A DNA stretch of 64,000 nucleotides from Roseateles terrae (GTDB lineage: Bacteria; Pseudomonadota; Gammaproteobacteria; Burkholderiales; Burkholderiaceae_C), in assembly GCF_014192155.1 (NCBI RefSeq), contig NZ_JACHXO010000001.1, positions 1,390,069 to 1,454,068 of the forward strand, read 5' to 3'. The notes beneath the pieces are model-generated. The model did no database searches, had not been told where the DNA came from, and saw nothing but the letters and a program-made list of their open reading frames with translations. Both the position numbers and the translations under genes were made by a program. Positions 49,883-59,091 of this stretch are shown here, one piece after another. Position 1 is the first letter of the stretch; each line of letters opens with the position of its first letter.

Positions 49883-50509
49883 TCAACGCTTCATCGCGGT
49901 GCCCAGCACCTGCAGGTAGGCAATCACGGCTTCCATCTCGGTCTTGCCCTTGACGTCGTCGCCAGCGGCGGCGATCTCGGCGTCGGTGTAGGGCACACCG
50001 ACAGTGCGCAGTGCCCGCATGCGCGGCGCCATGCTGTCCGGGTCGATCTGGCCGGTGGTCAGCCACGGATAGGCCGGCATGTTGGACTCGGGCACCAGGT
50101 CGCGCGGGTTGTTCAGGTGCAGGCGATGCCATTCATCGCTGTACTTGCCGCCGACACGGGCCAGATCAGGACCGGTGCGCTTGCTGCCCCATTGGAAGGG
50201 GTGGTCATACACCGATTCACCGGCCACCGAGTAGTGGCCGTAGCGCAGCGTCTCGGCGCGCAGCGGACGGATCATCTGCGAATGGCAGTTGTAGCAACCC
50301 TCGCGGATGTAGACGTCCCGGCCGGCCAGTTGCAGCGCGGTGTAAGGCTTGAGGTTTTCCAGCGGCTGGGTGGTCGAGCGCTGGAAGAACAGCGGCACGA
50401 TCTCGATGATGCCGCCGACCACCACGGTCAGCAGCACCAGCACGATCATCAGGAAGTTGCTGGTCTCGATACGTTCGTGACCCACTGGTGTGGCATGGGC
50501 TTGCGCCAT
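49883..50509 (-). CDS. ccoO: cbb3 oxidase monohaem subunit CcoO
   Basis: The 208-residue subunit has one membrane anchor ([22 protein letters not shown]), the haem c motif EGCYNCHSQ, and a likely Met ligand in [15 protein letters not shown] 50509 follows AGGAGAAAGTC. It is 28 bases downstream of ccoN and ten upstream of ccoQ. Confidence 0.98.
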   Translation of the reverse strand: MAQAHATPVGHERIETSNFLMIVLVLLTVVVGGIIEIVPLFFQRSTTQPLENLKPYTALQLAGRDVYIREGCYNCHSQMIRPLRAETLRYGHYSVAGESVYDHPFQWGSKRTGPDLARVGGKYSDEWHRLHLNNPRDLVPESNMPAYPWLTTGQIDPDSMAPRMRALRTVGVPYTDAEIAAAGDDVKGKTEMEAVIAYLQVLGTAMKR

Positions 50510-50537
50510 GACTTTCTCCTTCTTCTTCGCTTTGCGA

Positions 50538-52004
50538 TCAGGCAGCGGCGGCGGCCAGCGGGGCGTGGCCCACGGTCGGGATCGGCTGCGGACGGGCCGA
50601 GCCCACACGCACCGTCATCACCACGTTCCAGGCCATCAGGCACATGCCGCTCAGGTAGAGCAGTCCGCCCAGCAGACGCACCACATAGAACGGGAAGGTG
50701 GCCTTGACGCTTTCCACGAAGGTGTAGACGAGGGTGCCGTCCGGGTTGACCGCGCGCCACATCAGGCCCTGCATCACGCCGGCAATCCACATGGCGGCGA
50801 TGTAGAGCACGATGCCGATGGTGGCAATCCAGAAGTGCAGCTCGATGGCCCGGGTGGAGTACATCGCCGTGCGGCCCCACATGCGCGGGATCAGGTGATA
50901 CAGCGCGCCCATGGAAATCAGGCCGACCCAGCCCAGCGCACCGCTGTGCACGTGGCCGATGGTCCAGTCGGTGTAATGCGACAGGGCATTGACCGTCTTG
51001 ATGGACATCATCGGGCCCTCGAAGGTGGACATGCCGTAGAAGGACAGCGCCACGATGAGGAACTTCAGGATGGGGTCGTCACGCAGCTTGTGCCAGGCAC
51101 CGCTGAGGGTCATGACGCCGTTGATCATGCCGCCCCAGCTCGGTGCCAGCAGCACCAGCGAGAAGAGCATGCCCACGCTCTGCGCCCAGTCCGGCAGCGC
51201 GGTGTAGTGCAGATGGTGGGGACCCGCCCACATGTAGGTGAAGATCAGCGCCCAGAAGTGGACGATGGACAGGCGGTAGCTGTAGACCGGACGGTTGGCC
51301 TGCTTGGGGATGTAGTAATACATCATGCCCAGGAAGCCGGCCGTCAGGAAAAAGCCCACCGCATTGTGGCCATACCACCACTGCACCATGGCGTCCTGCA
51401 CGCCGGCATAGGCGGAGTAGCTCTTGGTGAGGCTGACCGGAATCTCGGCGCTGTTGACCAGGTGCAGCAGCGCGACGGCGATGATGAAGGCGCCGAAGAA
51501 CCAGTTGGCCACGTAGATGTGGCGCACCTTGCGGATGCCGACGCTGCCGAAGAACACGACCGCATAACTGACCCACACGAGGGTGATCAGGATGTCGATC
51601 GGCCATTCGAGTTCAGCGTATTCCTTGCCGCTGGTGATGCCCAGCGGCAGGGTGATGGCCGCCAGCACGATGACGGCCTGCCAGCCCCAGAAGGTGAACC
51701 AGGCGAGCTTGGGCGCAAAGAGCCGGGTGTGGCAGGTGCGCTGGACGACGTGAAAGGCGGTGGCCATGAGGGCACAACCGCCGAAGGCGAAGATGACTGC
51801 ATTGGTGTGCAGCGGCCGCAGGCGACCGTAGCTCAACCAGGGAATGCCGAAGTTCAGCTCCGGCCAGGTCAGTTGGGCGGCGATGATCACCCCCACCAGC
51901 ATCCCGACCACTCCCCACAGCACCGAAGCCAGAGCGAAGGCGCGGACCACGCCATCGTCGTAGCTGGGAGGTGCCACCCCTTCCTTGCTGAGAACCCCAC
52001 TCAT
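50538..52004 (-). CDS. ccoN: cbb3 cytochrome c oxidase catalytic subunit CcoN
   Basis: The 488-residue subunit has about twelve helices and the haem-copper ligands: [17 protein letters not shown] (haem b), [16 protein letters not shown] (CuB His and cross-linked Tyr region), [14 protein letters not shown] (CuB His pair) and [14 protein letters not shown] (haem ligands). It reduces oxygen with high affinity. AAGGAG lies eight bases before ATG 52004, and the FNR box is centred 73 bases upstream. Confidence 0.99.
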   Translation of the reverse strand: MSGVLSKEGVAPPSYDDGVVRAFALASVLWGVVGMLVGVIIAAQLTWPELNFGIPWLSYGRLRPLHTNAVIFAFGGCALMATAFHVVQRTCHTRLFAPKLAWFTFWGWQAVIVLAAITLPLGITSGKEYAELEWPIDILITLVWVSYAVVFFGSVGIRKVRHIYVANWFFGAFIIAVALLHLVNSAEIPVSLTKSYSAYAGVQDAMVQWWYGHNAVGFFLTAGFLGMMYYYIPKQANRPVYSYRLSIVHFWALIFTYMWAGPHHLHYTALPDWAQSVGMLFSLVLLAPSWGGMINGVMTLSGAWHKLRDDPILKFLIVALSFYGMSTFEGPMMSIKTVNALSHYTDWTIGHVHSGALGWVGLISMGALYHLIPRMWGRTAMYSTRAIELHFWIATIGIVLYIAAMWIAGVMQGLMWRAVNPDGTLVYTFVESVKATFPFYVVRLLGGLLYLSGMCLMAWNVVMTVRVGSARPQPIPTVGHAPLAAAAA

Positions 52005-52069
52005 TGACGCTCCTTGACCAATCTATTTGGATTTCCCGGTCATTCTTTGGCAGCGGCCTCGGGAGTGCT

Positions 52070-52083
52070 TTGATGGGAATCAA
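52070..52083 (-). promoter_or_regulatory. FNR/Anr box before ccoN
   Basis: TTGATGGGAATCAA is a full FNR-type dyad (TTGAT-N4-ATCAA). It lies between ccoS and ccoN, centred about 73 bases before the ccoN ATG. Class II activation would put transcription at about 52035. Confidence 0.9.
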
Positions 52084-52085
52084 CC

Positions 52086-52232
52086 TTAGGACTCGTCCTC
52101 GAGGATTCGTCGCCCTTCGCGATCCAAAGCCTCAGATTCCCACTGACCGTTGTATAAAGCCCACCCGAAAACGCCCAGAATCAGCAGCACCAGCACCACC
52201 GATAACGGGATGAGAAGAAAGAGGATGTCCAC
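52086..52232 (-). CDS. ccoS: cbb3 oxidase maturation protein CcoS
   Basis: The 48-residue membrane protein starts at GTG 52232, five bases after the ccoI stop. The helix (LFLLIPLSVVLVLLILGVFGWAL) is followed by YNGQWESEALDREGRRIL, the CcoS signature. It is required for haem and CuB insertion. It is very short, so easily missed by gene finders. Confidence 0.95.
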   Translation of the reverse strand: MDILFLLIPLSVVLVLLILGVFGWALYNGQWESEALDREGRRILEDES

Positions 52233-52237
52233 GGTGT

Positions 52238-55009
52238 TCAGCTTTCTGCGGTTGGCGCAGCGATTGGTGTGGCGAGAGGACCCGTGGCCGGCGCAGCGAT
52301 CGGGGCACCGGAGGACGGAGCGGCAGGCATGCCGCTGCGTCCCAGGCGGGCCGCATTGCCGATGACCGCGCAGGAGCTCAGCGCCATGCCGAGGCCGGCG
52401 GCCCAGGGCGGCAGCCAGCCGACGAGCGCCATCGGCACGCAGGCGGCGTTGTAGAACAGGGCCCAGCCGAGGTTCTGCCGGACCACCCGCACCGTGCGGC
52501 GTGAGAGGGCCACGGCCTCCGGCAGCGCCCGCAGGCGCGGCTGCACCAGCAAGGCATCGGCGCGGACCTTGGCCAGATCCGCGCCCTGCCCCATCGCAAT
52601 GGAGGCTTGGGCGCGCGCCAGCACCGGGGCGTCGTTGATGCCGTCACCCAGCATCAGCACATGTGCGCCCTGCTGCTGCAGGCTGCTCACCCGGGCCAGC
52701 TTGTCTTCCGGGCTGGCGCCGCCTTGCCAGTCGGTGATGCCGGCGCGTGCAGCCGCCTGCACCACGCGGGACGGCTGGTCGCCGGACAGCAGCGTGACGG
52801 ACAGGCCCAGGGCCTGGCAGTCAGCGACGGCGTCGTGCGCGTCCTCGCGGAGCTGTTCGTCAAAGCGCCAGGCGGCGCGGGGGAAGCCATCGCAGCTCAG
52901 CACCAGCTGTGCATCGTCGAGGGGCACAGGAGCGGCAGTCGCCGCGAGTGTCGATGTCGACGCACGACCGGCACATCCGGTGCTCTCAATGATGGCGGTG
53001 CTCGCAACCGTCGCCGACTTCACGGTGGTTGTCGTGGTCGTTGTGGCGGGTGCGATTGCCCAATGGGGTGCGCCCAGGCGCCACACGCGGCCCGCCATGT
53101 CGGTGAGCGTCAGGCCGCGACCTGCGTGTTCGGTGGCAGTCGCGGCGAAGGTCTCGCTGAAGTGGTCATCGTTGCTGCCGGTGGTGCCGGCGGCGCTGCG
53201 GGGGCCAATGCCGGCCACCCCACCTTCAGACGTCATCGCCTCGTCCGCCAACGCACAACCCGGCCCGGCCTTTAAGGCGTCCTGCTCCTGCAGCGCCAGC
53301 AGGAGTGCGCGCGACAAGGGATGATGCGACGCTGCCGCCAACGAAAACGCCCAGTGGGCAGCCTGGCGGTCCAGGCGCTCCGGCCACTGCGCGGCCAGCG
53401 CCAATTGCGGACTCGTCAGGGTGCCGGTCTTGTCCATCACCACATGCGTCGTGCGGGCCAGCGCTTCGAGGGCTTCGAGCCGCGAGAGCAACAGCCCCTG
53501 CCGGGCGAGCCGACCGGCCGCTGCCACCCATGCTGCGGGCGCGGCCAGGGACAGCGCGCAGGGGCAGGTGACGATCAGCACCGACACCGCCACCGCCACC
53601 GCCCGCGACGGGTCAATGAACTGCCAGGCCAGCGCGGCGCCCAGGGCGAGCGTCATAACACCGGCCAGGAACACGCCCGCCATCCGGTCCGACGCCTTCA
53701 GCATCGCCGGACGTTCCTGGAAGGCCTGCTCCATCAGCCGCTGCAGGCCGGACAGTCGGGTGGCGGCCCCCACCTGCCTCACCTTCAGCAGCAGGACGCC
53801 ATGCAGGTTGATGCTGCCGGCCAGAACTTCGTCGCCCACCGTCCTGGCCACCGGCCGGGACTCGCCGCTCAGCAGCGACTCATCCACCGCGCCCTGCCCT
53901 TGCAGCACCACCGCGTCCGCCGGAATGCGCTGACCGGCGGGCACCCGCACCCGGTCGTCCGGCTGCAGCGCCTCGGCGGCCACCCAGTCGCTGCCGCCAT
54001 CGTCCCTCAGCCGCTCCACCTGGTCGGGCAAGGCACCGCTCACCTGTTCCAGCGCCTCAATGGCGCGGTGCCGGGCCCGCAGCTCCAGGTAGCGCGCCGC
54101 CAGCAGGAAGGCGACAAACATCGTGATGGAATCGAAATAGACCTCGTGGCCAAAAGGCCCGGCAGGATCCAGCGTGGCACCGGTGCCGGCCACAAAGGCG
54201 ACCGTCAGGCCCACCACCACCGGCACATCCATGCCCAACCGGCGGCTGCGCAACTGGCTCCACGCCGCCTGGAAGAACGGGCCGGCGGCCATCAGCATCA
54301 CCGGCAGGGTCAGCACCCACTGGCCCCAGCGCAGCAGGGCCTGCACGTCGGGCGTCATCTCTCCGGGCGCCGCCACATAGGCGGGCCAGGCCAGCATCAT
54401 CACCTGCATCATCAGAAAACCCGCCACGAACAGGCGCCAGATCGCCTGCCGGTGCTCGCGGCGGCGCAGCTCGCGGGTGGGGGTGGCCAGGTCGGGGGCG
54501 CAGTCATAGCCGGCGCGGCGCAGTTCGCGGCGGAGTACGTCCAGCGAGACCTCTGCGGGGGCCCAGTCGAGCGTCAGCCGCTGGGTGGCCGGACTGACCT
54601 GCGCCGCCCGCACGCCAGGCTGGCGCAGCAGCAGGGTTTCGATCAGTCCGGCGCAGGCGGCGCAATGCATGCCAGAGAGGCGCAGGCGCGAGCGGGCGTC
54701 GGTCTCGGTGAGCCATTCACTGAAGGAGAGCCACGCGGGCTGTGTCGCTTCAGATGCCGCTTCAGATGCCGCTTTGGGCGCCGCTTCGGATGCCGCCTCG
54801 GGTGCTGCTGCTGGTGCTGCTTCCTGCACCGCTTCTGGCGCTGCTCCAGGCACTGCTTGACGCGCTGCAGCGGACACCGCTCCAGACGCAGTCTGCGTCG
54901 CGGTGGGAAGCGTGGTTTCGGACCGATCAGCAGCGTCTGGCCGGCCCAGCACCGGGGTCAGGGTGGGAGCAGGCAGGACCGCTTCGGCGGCGGCATCAGC
55001 GGGCGGCAT
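52238..55009 (-). CDS. ccoI: Copper-transporting P-type ATPase for cbb3 oxidase (CcoI/FixI)
   Basis: This 923-residue ATPase exports copper across the inner membrane for oxidase assembly. An Ala/Glu/Pro-rich N-terminal repeat region (about 1-95; AAPEAASEAAPKAAS) precedes a metal-binding domain with GMHCAACAGLIE. About eight helices follow, with the ion motif TCPCALSLA, phosphorylation motif DKTGTLT, a nucleotide-binding domain with a low-complexity Thr/Val insert, and MLGDGINDAPVLARA. The start is uncertain: ATG 55009 and 55045 are both plausible, and neither has a clear ribosome site. Expression with the ccoS gene is likely. Confidence 0.95.
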   Translation of the reverse strand: MPPADAAAEAVLPAPTLTPVLGRPDAADRSETTLPTATQTASGAVSAAARQAVPGAAPEAVQEAAPAAAPEAASEAAPKAASEAASEATQPAWLSFSEWLTETDARSRLRLSGMHCAACAGLIETLLLRQPGVRAAQVSPATQRLTLDWAPAEVSLDVLRRELRRAGYDCAPDLATPTRELRRREHRQAIWRLFVAGFLMMQVMMLAWPAYVAAPGEMTPDVQALLRWGQWVLTLPVMLMAAGPFFQAAWSQLRSRRLGMDVPVVVGLTVAFVAGTGATLDPAGPFGHEVYFDSITMFVAFLLAARYLELRARHRAIEALEQVSGALPDQVERLRDDGGSDWVAAEALQPDDRVRVPAGQRIPADAVVLQGQGAVDESLLSGESRPVARTVGDEVLAGSINLHGVLLLKVRQVGAATRLSGLQRLMEQAFQERPAMLKASDRMAGVFLAGVMTLALGAALAWQFIDPSRAVAVAVSVLIVTCPCALSLAAPAAWVAAAGRLARQGLLLSRLEALEALARTTHVVMDKTGTLTSPQLALAAQWPERLDRQAAHWAFSLAAASHHPLSRALLLALQEQDALKAGPGCALADEAMTSEGGVAGIGPRSAAGTTGSNDDHFSETFAATATEHAGRGLTLTDMAGRVWRLGAPHWAIAPATTTTTTTVKSATVASTAIIESTGCAGRASTSTLAATAAPVPLDDAQLVLSCDGFPRAAWRFDEQLREDAHDAVADCQALGLSVTLLSGDQPSRVVQAAARAGITDWQGGASPEDKLARVSSLQQQGAHVLMLGDGINDAPVLARAQASIAMGQGADLAKVRADALLVQPRLRALPEAVALSRRTVRVVRQNLGWALFYNAACVPMALVGWLPPWAAGLGMALSSCAVIGNAARLGRSGMPAAPSSGAPIAAPATGPLATPIAAPTAES

Positions 55010-55066
55010 GGCGCGATGATGGGCGAAACCCCATCGACACCCCATGTCGAATATCAATAACTTGAT

Positions 55067-55236
55067 GGATTCATCGTCGGCAACCGAACTCGCGATGCCA
55101 CAAACGAGGGATTGAAACCCTCGTCATACCGAGGAACTACTGCTTGATTCGTGTCAAGCAATACATCCCGCCCCAGCGGGCCGGTGCATGCGCGGCGCCC
55201 TGACGGGGGTAGCCGGAAAGGCGGCGCCAGAAATAA
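55067..55236. other. Gap between ccoI and sodB with a hairpin
   Basis: No gene is seen. ACGAGGG (55104-55110) pairs perfectly with CCCTCGT (55118-55124) across a seven-base loop. No T-run follows on either strand. The ccoI promoter must lie here or just upstream of it on the minus strand. Confidence 0.5.
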
Positions 55237-55260
55237 CAACGCCCCACGGATGGGGCGTTG
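55237..55260 (-). terminator. Terminator of sodB
   Basis: CAACGCCCCA pairs with TGGGGCGTTG. On the minus strand it is followed by TTATTT. It lies 79 bases after the sodB stop. Confidence 0.75.
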
Positions 55261-55339
55261 GATCGCTCGTGGAGCGATGTGAGAGTCAGACCCGGTGGGC
55301 GACCGGCCTCACGCCGCGCCCCCGGGCCCCTCGCTCCGC

Positions 55340-55921
55340 TCAGGCGAAGTTGGTCTGAGCGAATTCCCAGTTGACCAGGCTCTTCAGGAAGGTTTCGACG
55401 AACTTCGGACGCGCATTGCGATAGTCGATGTAGTAGGCATGTTCCCACACGTCGATCGTCAGCAGCGGCTTGTCGCCGGTCGTCAGCGGGGTACCGGCGG
55501 CGCCCATGTTGACGATGTCCACCGAACCGTCGGCCTTCTTCACCAGCCAGGTCCAGCCCGAACCGAAGTTGCCCACGGCGCTCTTCTGGAAGGCTTCCTT
55601 GAAGGCGTCGTAGCTGCCCCACTTGGCGTTGATGGCGTCCGCCAGGGCGCCCGTCGGTGCACCGCCGCCGTTCGGGCGCATGCAGCTCCAGAAGAAGGTG
55701 TGGTTCCAGATCTGGGCGGCATTGTTGTAGATGCCACCGGTGGAGGTCTTGACGATCTCTTCCAGCGTCTTGGACTCGAACTCCGTGCCCTTTTGCAGGT
55801 TGTTCAGGTTGTCCACATACGCCTTGTGGTGCTTGCCGTGGTGGTACTCCAGCGTCTCAGCGCTGATGTGCGGGGCCAGGGCATTCTTGTCGTAAGGCAG
55901 ATCGGGAAGAACGTGTTCCAT
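55340..55921 (-). CDS. sodB: Iron superoxide dismutase
   Basis: The 193-residue dismutase has metal ligands in LEYHHGKHHKAYV, WNHTFFW and IDVWEHAYYIDY (His, His, Asp, His). The pattern AVGNFGSGWTWLV, with Gly-Ser-Gly around the active site, fits the Fe type. It converts superoxide to peroxide. It is downstream of xseA with an 89-base gap, a common arrangement in betaproteobacteria. ATG 55921 is preceded by GAGGAGTG on the minus strand. Confidence 0.97.
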   Translation of the reverse strand: MEHVLPDLPYDKNALAPHISAETLEYHHGKHHKAYVDNLNNLQKGTEFESKTLEEIVKTSTGGIYNNAAQIWNHTFFWSCMRPNGGGAPTGALADAINAKWGSYDAFKEAFQKSAVGNFGSGWTWLVKKADGSVDIVNMGAAGTPLTTGDKPLLTIDVWEHAYYIDYRNARPKFVETFLKSLVNWEFAQTNFA

Positions 55922-56010
55922 GAGGCACTCCTCTTGTTGAGTTTGGACAAAGATCGCGGCGATTGTAGGCAGCTAATCAGCACCGTCGCCGGCAGGGGAT
56001 TAAGGATGGG

Positions 56011-57690
56011 TCACTCGGCCTTGGGCTTGCGCCGTCGGGGGCTTGGCGAAGGCGATGGCGACGGCGCATCCAGTGAGTCGTCGAGCAGCGAGCTTTGTGC
56101 GCTGGGCAAGCGGTCGAGAGGCGTGTCGGACGCTGTCAGGGACGCGTCGGCTGCGGCCGATGAAGCCGCTGCCGCTCCTTCGGGCCCGGTCTTTGGGCGG
56201 GCCCGCTTGCGCGCCACGGTAGCGGCAGACGATGCCGAGGCCGGTGCCAGCGCCGGCCTCGGCGCCGTTGCGATCGCGGCACCGTCGCTCCCGGTGAGCC
56301 GGTCCACCGTGAGGTCGGCCGCGCCATCGGCGAGCACCGCCCGCAACCCCTGACCCTGGCGCAGCTGGTGAATCGAGGTCAAGGCTTGGCCCTGGCCGTC
56401 ATCCAGCCAGGCGAAACCGCGCTGCAGCACCTGCCGCGGGTCCAGCGCCTGCAGGCGCGCGGAAAGCGACTCCAGGCGGTGCGCAGCCCGCCCGGCCTGT
56501 TGCGGCAAGGCGCGTTGCAGCCGTCCCTCCAGATGCTCCAGCCGCTGCTGTCGATGCGTTGCCGCACGGGGCAGGAGCTGCGACAGCCGATGGGACAGCA
56601 GATCCAGCCGCTGTTGTCGCTGGCTGGCGATCCTGGGAAGCAACTGGCCGAGCCGCTGCCCCATCAGGTCCAGCCGGCGCCGTTGCCGGCTCAGGGCATC
56701 CCCCGGCCGCGCCAGTCTTAGTGCCAGTCGGTCCAGTCGCTGGGAGGCACTGTCCATCCGCTGCTCCAGCCGTCGGTGCAGCTGGCGCTCCAGCGCGGCC
56801 AGCGTCTCCAGGCATTGCTGGCGGGACACGGTGGCCAGCTCCGCCGCAGCGGTGGGCGTGGGCGCGCGCACATCCGCGGCCAGGTCGGCCAGGGTGATGT
56901 CGGTCTCATGGCCCACGCCGCAGATCACGGGCAACGCCGACTGCGCGATGGCCTGCACCACCCGTTCGTCATTGAACGCCCACAGGTCCTCCAGCGATCC
57001 ACCGCCCCGCACCAGCAGCAGCACTTCGGCGTCGGCACGCTCGTTGGCCAGTTCCAGCGCCCGCACAAGGGCCGGCGGTGCCTCCGCGCCCTGCACCGGG
57101 CTCGGATAGAGGAACACCTGCGCATGCGGCGCGCGGCGCGCCAGGGCGGTCAGCACGTCGTGCAGCGCGGCGCCGGCGGCGGAGGTGATCACGCCGATGC
57201 GCCGGGCATAGGGCGGCGGCACCCGCTTGCGGTCGGCATCGAACAGCCCGAGGCTTTCCAGCCGGGCCTTGAGCCGCAGGAACTGCTCGTACAGCGCGCC
57301 CTCACCGGCCCGCCGCATCGATTCCACGATGAACTGCAATTCGCCCCGCGGCTCATACAGCGCCAGCCGGCCGCGTACTTCCACCGCATGACCGTCCCGC
57401 GGCGAAAAGTCCATCAGGCTGGCCGCCCGCCGGAACATCGCGCAGCGGATCATGGCCGACTGCCCGTCGGCATCCTTCAGCCCAAAGTAGCAGTGACCGC
57501 TGGCCGCGCGGGTAAACCCGGAGAGCTCACCTTGCACCGTCAGCACGGGGAATCGCGCCTGCAGTGCGTCGGAAAGGGCCATCAACAGGGCCGCCACCCC
57601 CCAGACCCTGCGTGGTGATGCGGCTTCCGGGGCGTCAATCACCTGCAAACCCAAGCGGGGCGCGGGCCGGGAACTCCACAGCCGCGCCAA
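56011..57690 (-). CDS. xseA: Exodeoxyribonuclease VII large subunit, extended C-terminus
   Basis: The 559-residue subunit has the OB-fold (VLTVQGELSGFTRAASGHCYFGLKDA), the catalytic core (ARRIGVITSAAGAALHDVLTALARRAP, LLLVRGGGSLEDLWAFND, VICGVGHETDITLADLAADVRAPTPTAAAE), and a long coiled-coil (about 290-420) with repeats. It degrades single-stranded DNA with XseB, which is not in the window. The last ~90 residues are an Ala/Ser/Pro-rich extension ending in SPSPSPSPRRRKPK, beyond the usual length of about 450. The extension may be a flexible tail. Confidence 0.97.
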   Translation of the reverse strand: MARLWSSRPAPRLGLQVIDAPEAASPRRVWGVAALLMALSDALQARFPVLTVQGELSGFTRAASGHCYFGLKDADGQSAMIRCAMFRRAASLMDFSPRDGHAVEVRGRLALYEPRGELQFIVESMRRAGEGALYEQFLRLKARLESLGLFDADRKRVPPPYARRIGVITSAAGAALHDVLTALARRAPHAQVFLYPSPVQGAEAPPALVRALELANERADAEVLLLVRGGGSLEDLWAFNDERVVQAIAQSALPVICGVGHETDITLADLAADVRAPTPTAAAELATVSRQQCLETLAALERQLHRRLEQRMDSASQRLDRLALRLARPGDALSRQRRRLDLMGQRLGQLLPRIASQRQQRLDLLSHRLSQLLPRAATHRQQRLEHLEGRLQRALPQQAGRAAHRLESLSARLQALDPRQVLQRGFAWLDDGQGQALTSIHQLRQGQGLRAVLADGAADLTVDRLTGSDGAAIATAPRPALAPASASSAATVARKRARPKTGPEGAAAASSAAADASLTASDTPLDRLPSAQSSLLDDSLDAPSPSPSPSPRRRKPKAE

Positions 57691-57847
57691 TGCTGGTCCC
57701 GCGGGCCACTTTGCCCGTCATACGACCGTCACAGATCGATAAGCGCTTGTTTTTCAAAAGCTTTTTCCTGCTGAAATTTGGAGCAAGCCAATCTTTGTCC
57801 CTTGGAGACGGGCCATGTCGCGCTTGATCACGAGGTTTCCCACAAAG

Positions 57848-57856
57848 TTATCCACA
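57848..57856 (+). promoter_or_regulatory. Isolated DnaA box
   Basis: TTATCCACA matches the DnaA consensus exactly. It lies in the 283-base gap between xseA and exbB. No cluster of further boxes or AT-rich unwinding region is seen, so it is not an origin. It could regulate a nearby promoter or be fortuitous. Confidence 0.35.
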
Positions 57857-57973
57857 GGAATGGTGGATGTTTGTAAGGTCTTGTGTGGGAGACCGCGCGG
57901 AAGCTCGGCGACAGGGTCTTGAGGCGCCATAATGCGCCCGCCGGGCTGGAGTGGCCCGAACGGAGGGATTGCC

Positions 57974-58678
57974 TTGTTTTCGATCATACAAGCCGCCGGA
58001 TGGCCCATTTGGCCCTTGCTGCTGTGTTCCGTGGTGGCCTTGGCCCTGATCATCGAACGTCTCGTGAGCCTGCGCGCCAGCCGCGTTGCGCCGGAGAGCC
58101 TGATCGAGGAAGTACTGGGCGTGACCCAGTTCCAGATCCCGAGCGGTGATGTGGTCAACAAGCTGGCCGAGAATTCGCTGCTGGGCCAGGTGCTCGCTTC
58201 CGGCCTGCGTGCCGCGCAGACCGACCCGCGCCTGCCCGAGCCGCGCCTGCGTCAGGTGTTTGAACTCGCGGGCCGCCATGCCATCCATCAGATGGAGCGC
58301 TACCTCAACACGCTGGGCACCGTGGCCGCTGCAGCTCCGCTGCTGGGGCTGCTGGGCACGGTGGTCGGCATGATCGAGATCTTCGGCAGCCAGGGTCCCA
58401 CCGGGAACAATCCGACGCTGCTGGCGCACGGCATCTCGATTGCGCTCTACAACACCGCCTTCGGCCTGATCGTGGCCATTCCGTCGCTGATGTTCTACCG
58501 CTACTTCCGTGGCCGGGTGGAAGGCTATGTCATCGACATGGAACAGGCCAGCGAGCGTCTGCTGAATCAGCTGACCAGCCGCACGCTGAGCGGCTCCAGC
58601 GCCGCTGCGGCCTCCTCGGCGAGCACGGCCGCGGCCGCCCCGGCGGTGCGTTCCTCCAGCAAGGCGCCGACGAAATGA
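57974..58678 (+). CDS. exbB: MotA/TolQ/ExbB proton channel protein
   Basis: The 234-residue protein has the ExbB pattern: N-terminal helix (PIWPLLLCSVVALALII), NTLGTVAAAAPLLGLLGTVVGMIEIF, and ALYNTAFGLIVAIPSLMFYRYF. It energises TonB- or Tol-type transport with ExbD. I start it at TTG 57974, because GGAGGG lies seven bases upstream and an earlier ATG would spoil the N-terminus. The last ~35 residues are Ala/Ser-rich. It overlaps exbD by four bases. No tonB is adjacent. Confidence 0.93.
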   Translation: MFSIIQAAGWPIWPLLLCSVVALALIIERLVSLRASRVAPESLIEEVLGVTQFQIPSGDVVNKLAENSLLGQVLASGLRAAQTDPRLPEPRLRQVFELAGRHAIHQMERYLNTLGTVAAAAPLLGLLGTVVGMIEIFGSQGPTGNNPTLLAHGISIALYNTAFGLIVAIPSLMFYRYFRGRVEGYVIDMEQASERLLNQLTSRTLSGSSAAAASSASTAAAAPAVRSSSKAPTK

Positions 58679-59091
58679 AGTTCCGCCGTCGCCAGAGCGA
58701 GGAGCCGGAGATCAACCTGATCCCGTTCATCGACGTGCTGCTGGTCGTGCTCATCTTCCTGATGCTCTCGACCACCTACTCGAAGTTCACGGAACTCCAG
58801 GTGACGCTCCCCACCGCCGATGCGCAGGCGATGAAAGACCGCCCGGCGGAAATCATCGTGGCCATCTCGGCGGACGGCCGCTACGCCATTGACAGCCAGC
58901 CGGTGGAAGGCCGCAGCGTGGATCTGCTCGCTGCCGCTCTGCAGGCCGCCACGCAGGGCAAGCAGGAGCCGGTGCTGATCATCTCCGCGGATGCCGCCAC
59001 GCCGCACCAGGCCGTGGTCAACGTGATGGATGCGGCCCGCCGCGCCAACCTGCCGCGGCTGACCTTCGCCGCCAACAAGCCCCGGGAATGA
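58675..59091 (+). CDS. exbD: Biopolymer transport protein ExbD/TolR
   Basis: The 138-residue protein has a single helix with the conserved Asp: EPEINLIPFIDVLLVVLIFLMLSTT. The periplasmic domain (FTELQVTLPTADAQ, PVLIISADAATPHQAVVNVMDAAR) is typical. It works with ExbB on the inner membrane. It overlaps exbB (ATGA) and lpxK (ATGA), so the three genes are coupled. Confidence 0.97.
   Translation: MKFRRRQSEEPEINLIPFIDVLLVVLIFLMLSTTYSKFTELQVTLPTADAQAMKDRPAEIIVAISADGRYAIDSQPVEGRSVDLLAAALQAATQGKQEPVLIISADAATPHQAVVNVMDAARRANLPRLTFAANKPRE

Noticed and set aside
55053-55066. ATCAATAACTTGAT before ccoI, possible second FNR box
   Set aside because: The arms are in the reverse order (ATCAA first). A real FNR site is TTGAT-N4-ATCAA.
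55104-55124. Sequence with ATTGAAACCC, reminiscent of a CRISPR repeat end
   Set aside because: It occurs once, with no second repeat or spacer; it is a simple hairpin.
57848-57856. DnaA box as a sign of the replication origin
   Set aside because: Only one perfect box, no dnaA/dnaN/parAB genes and no AT-rich block nearby.
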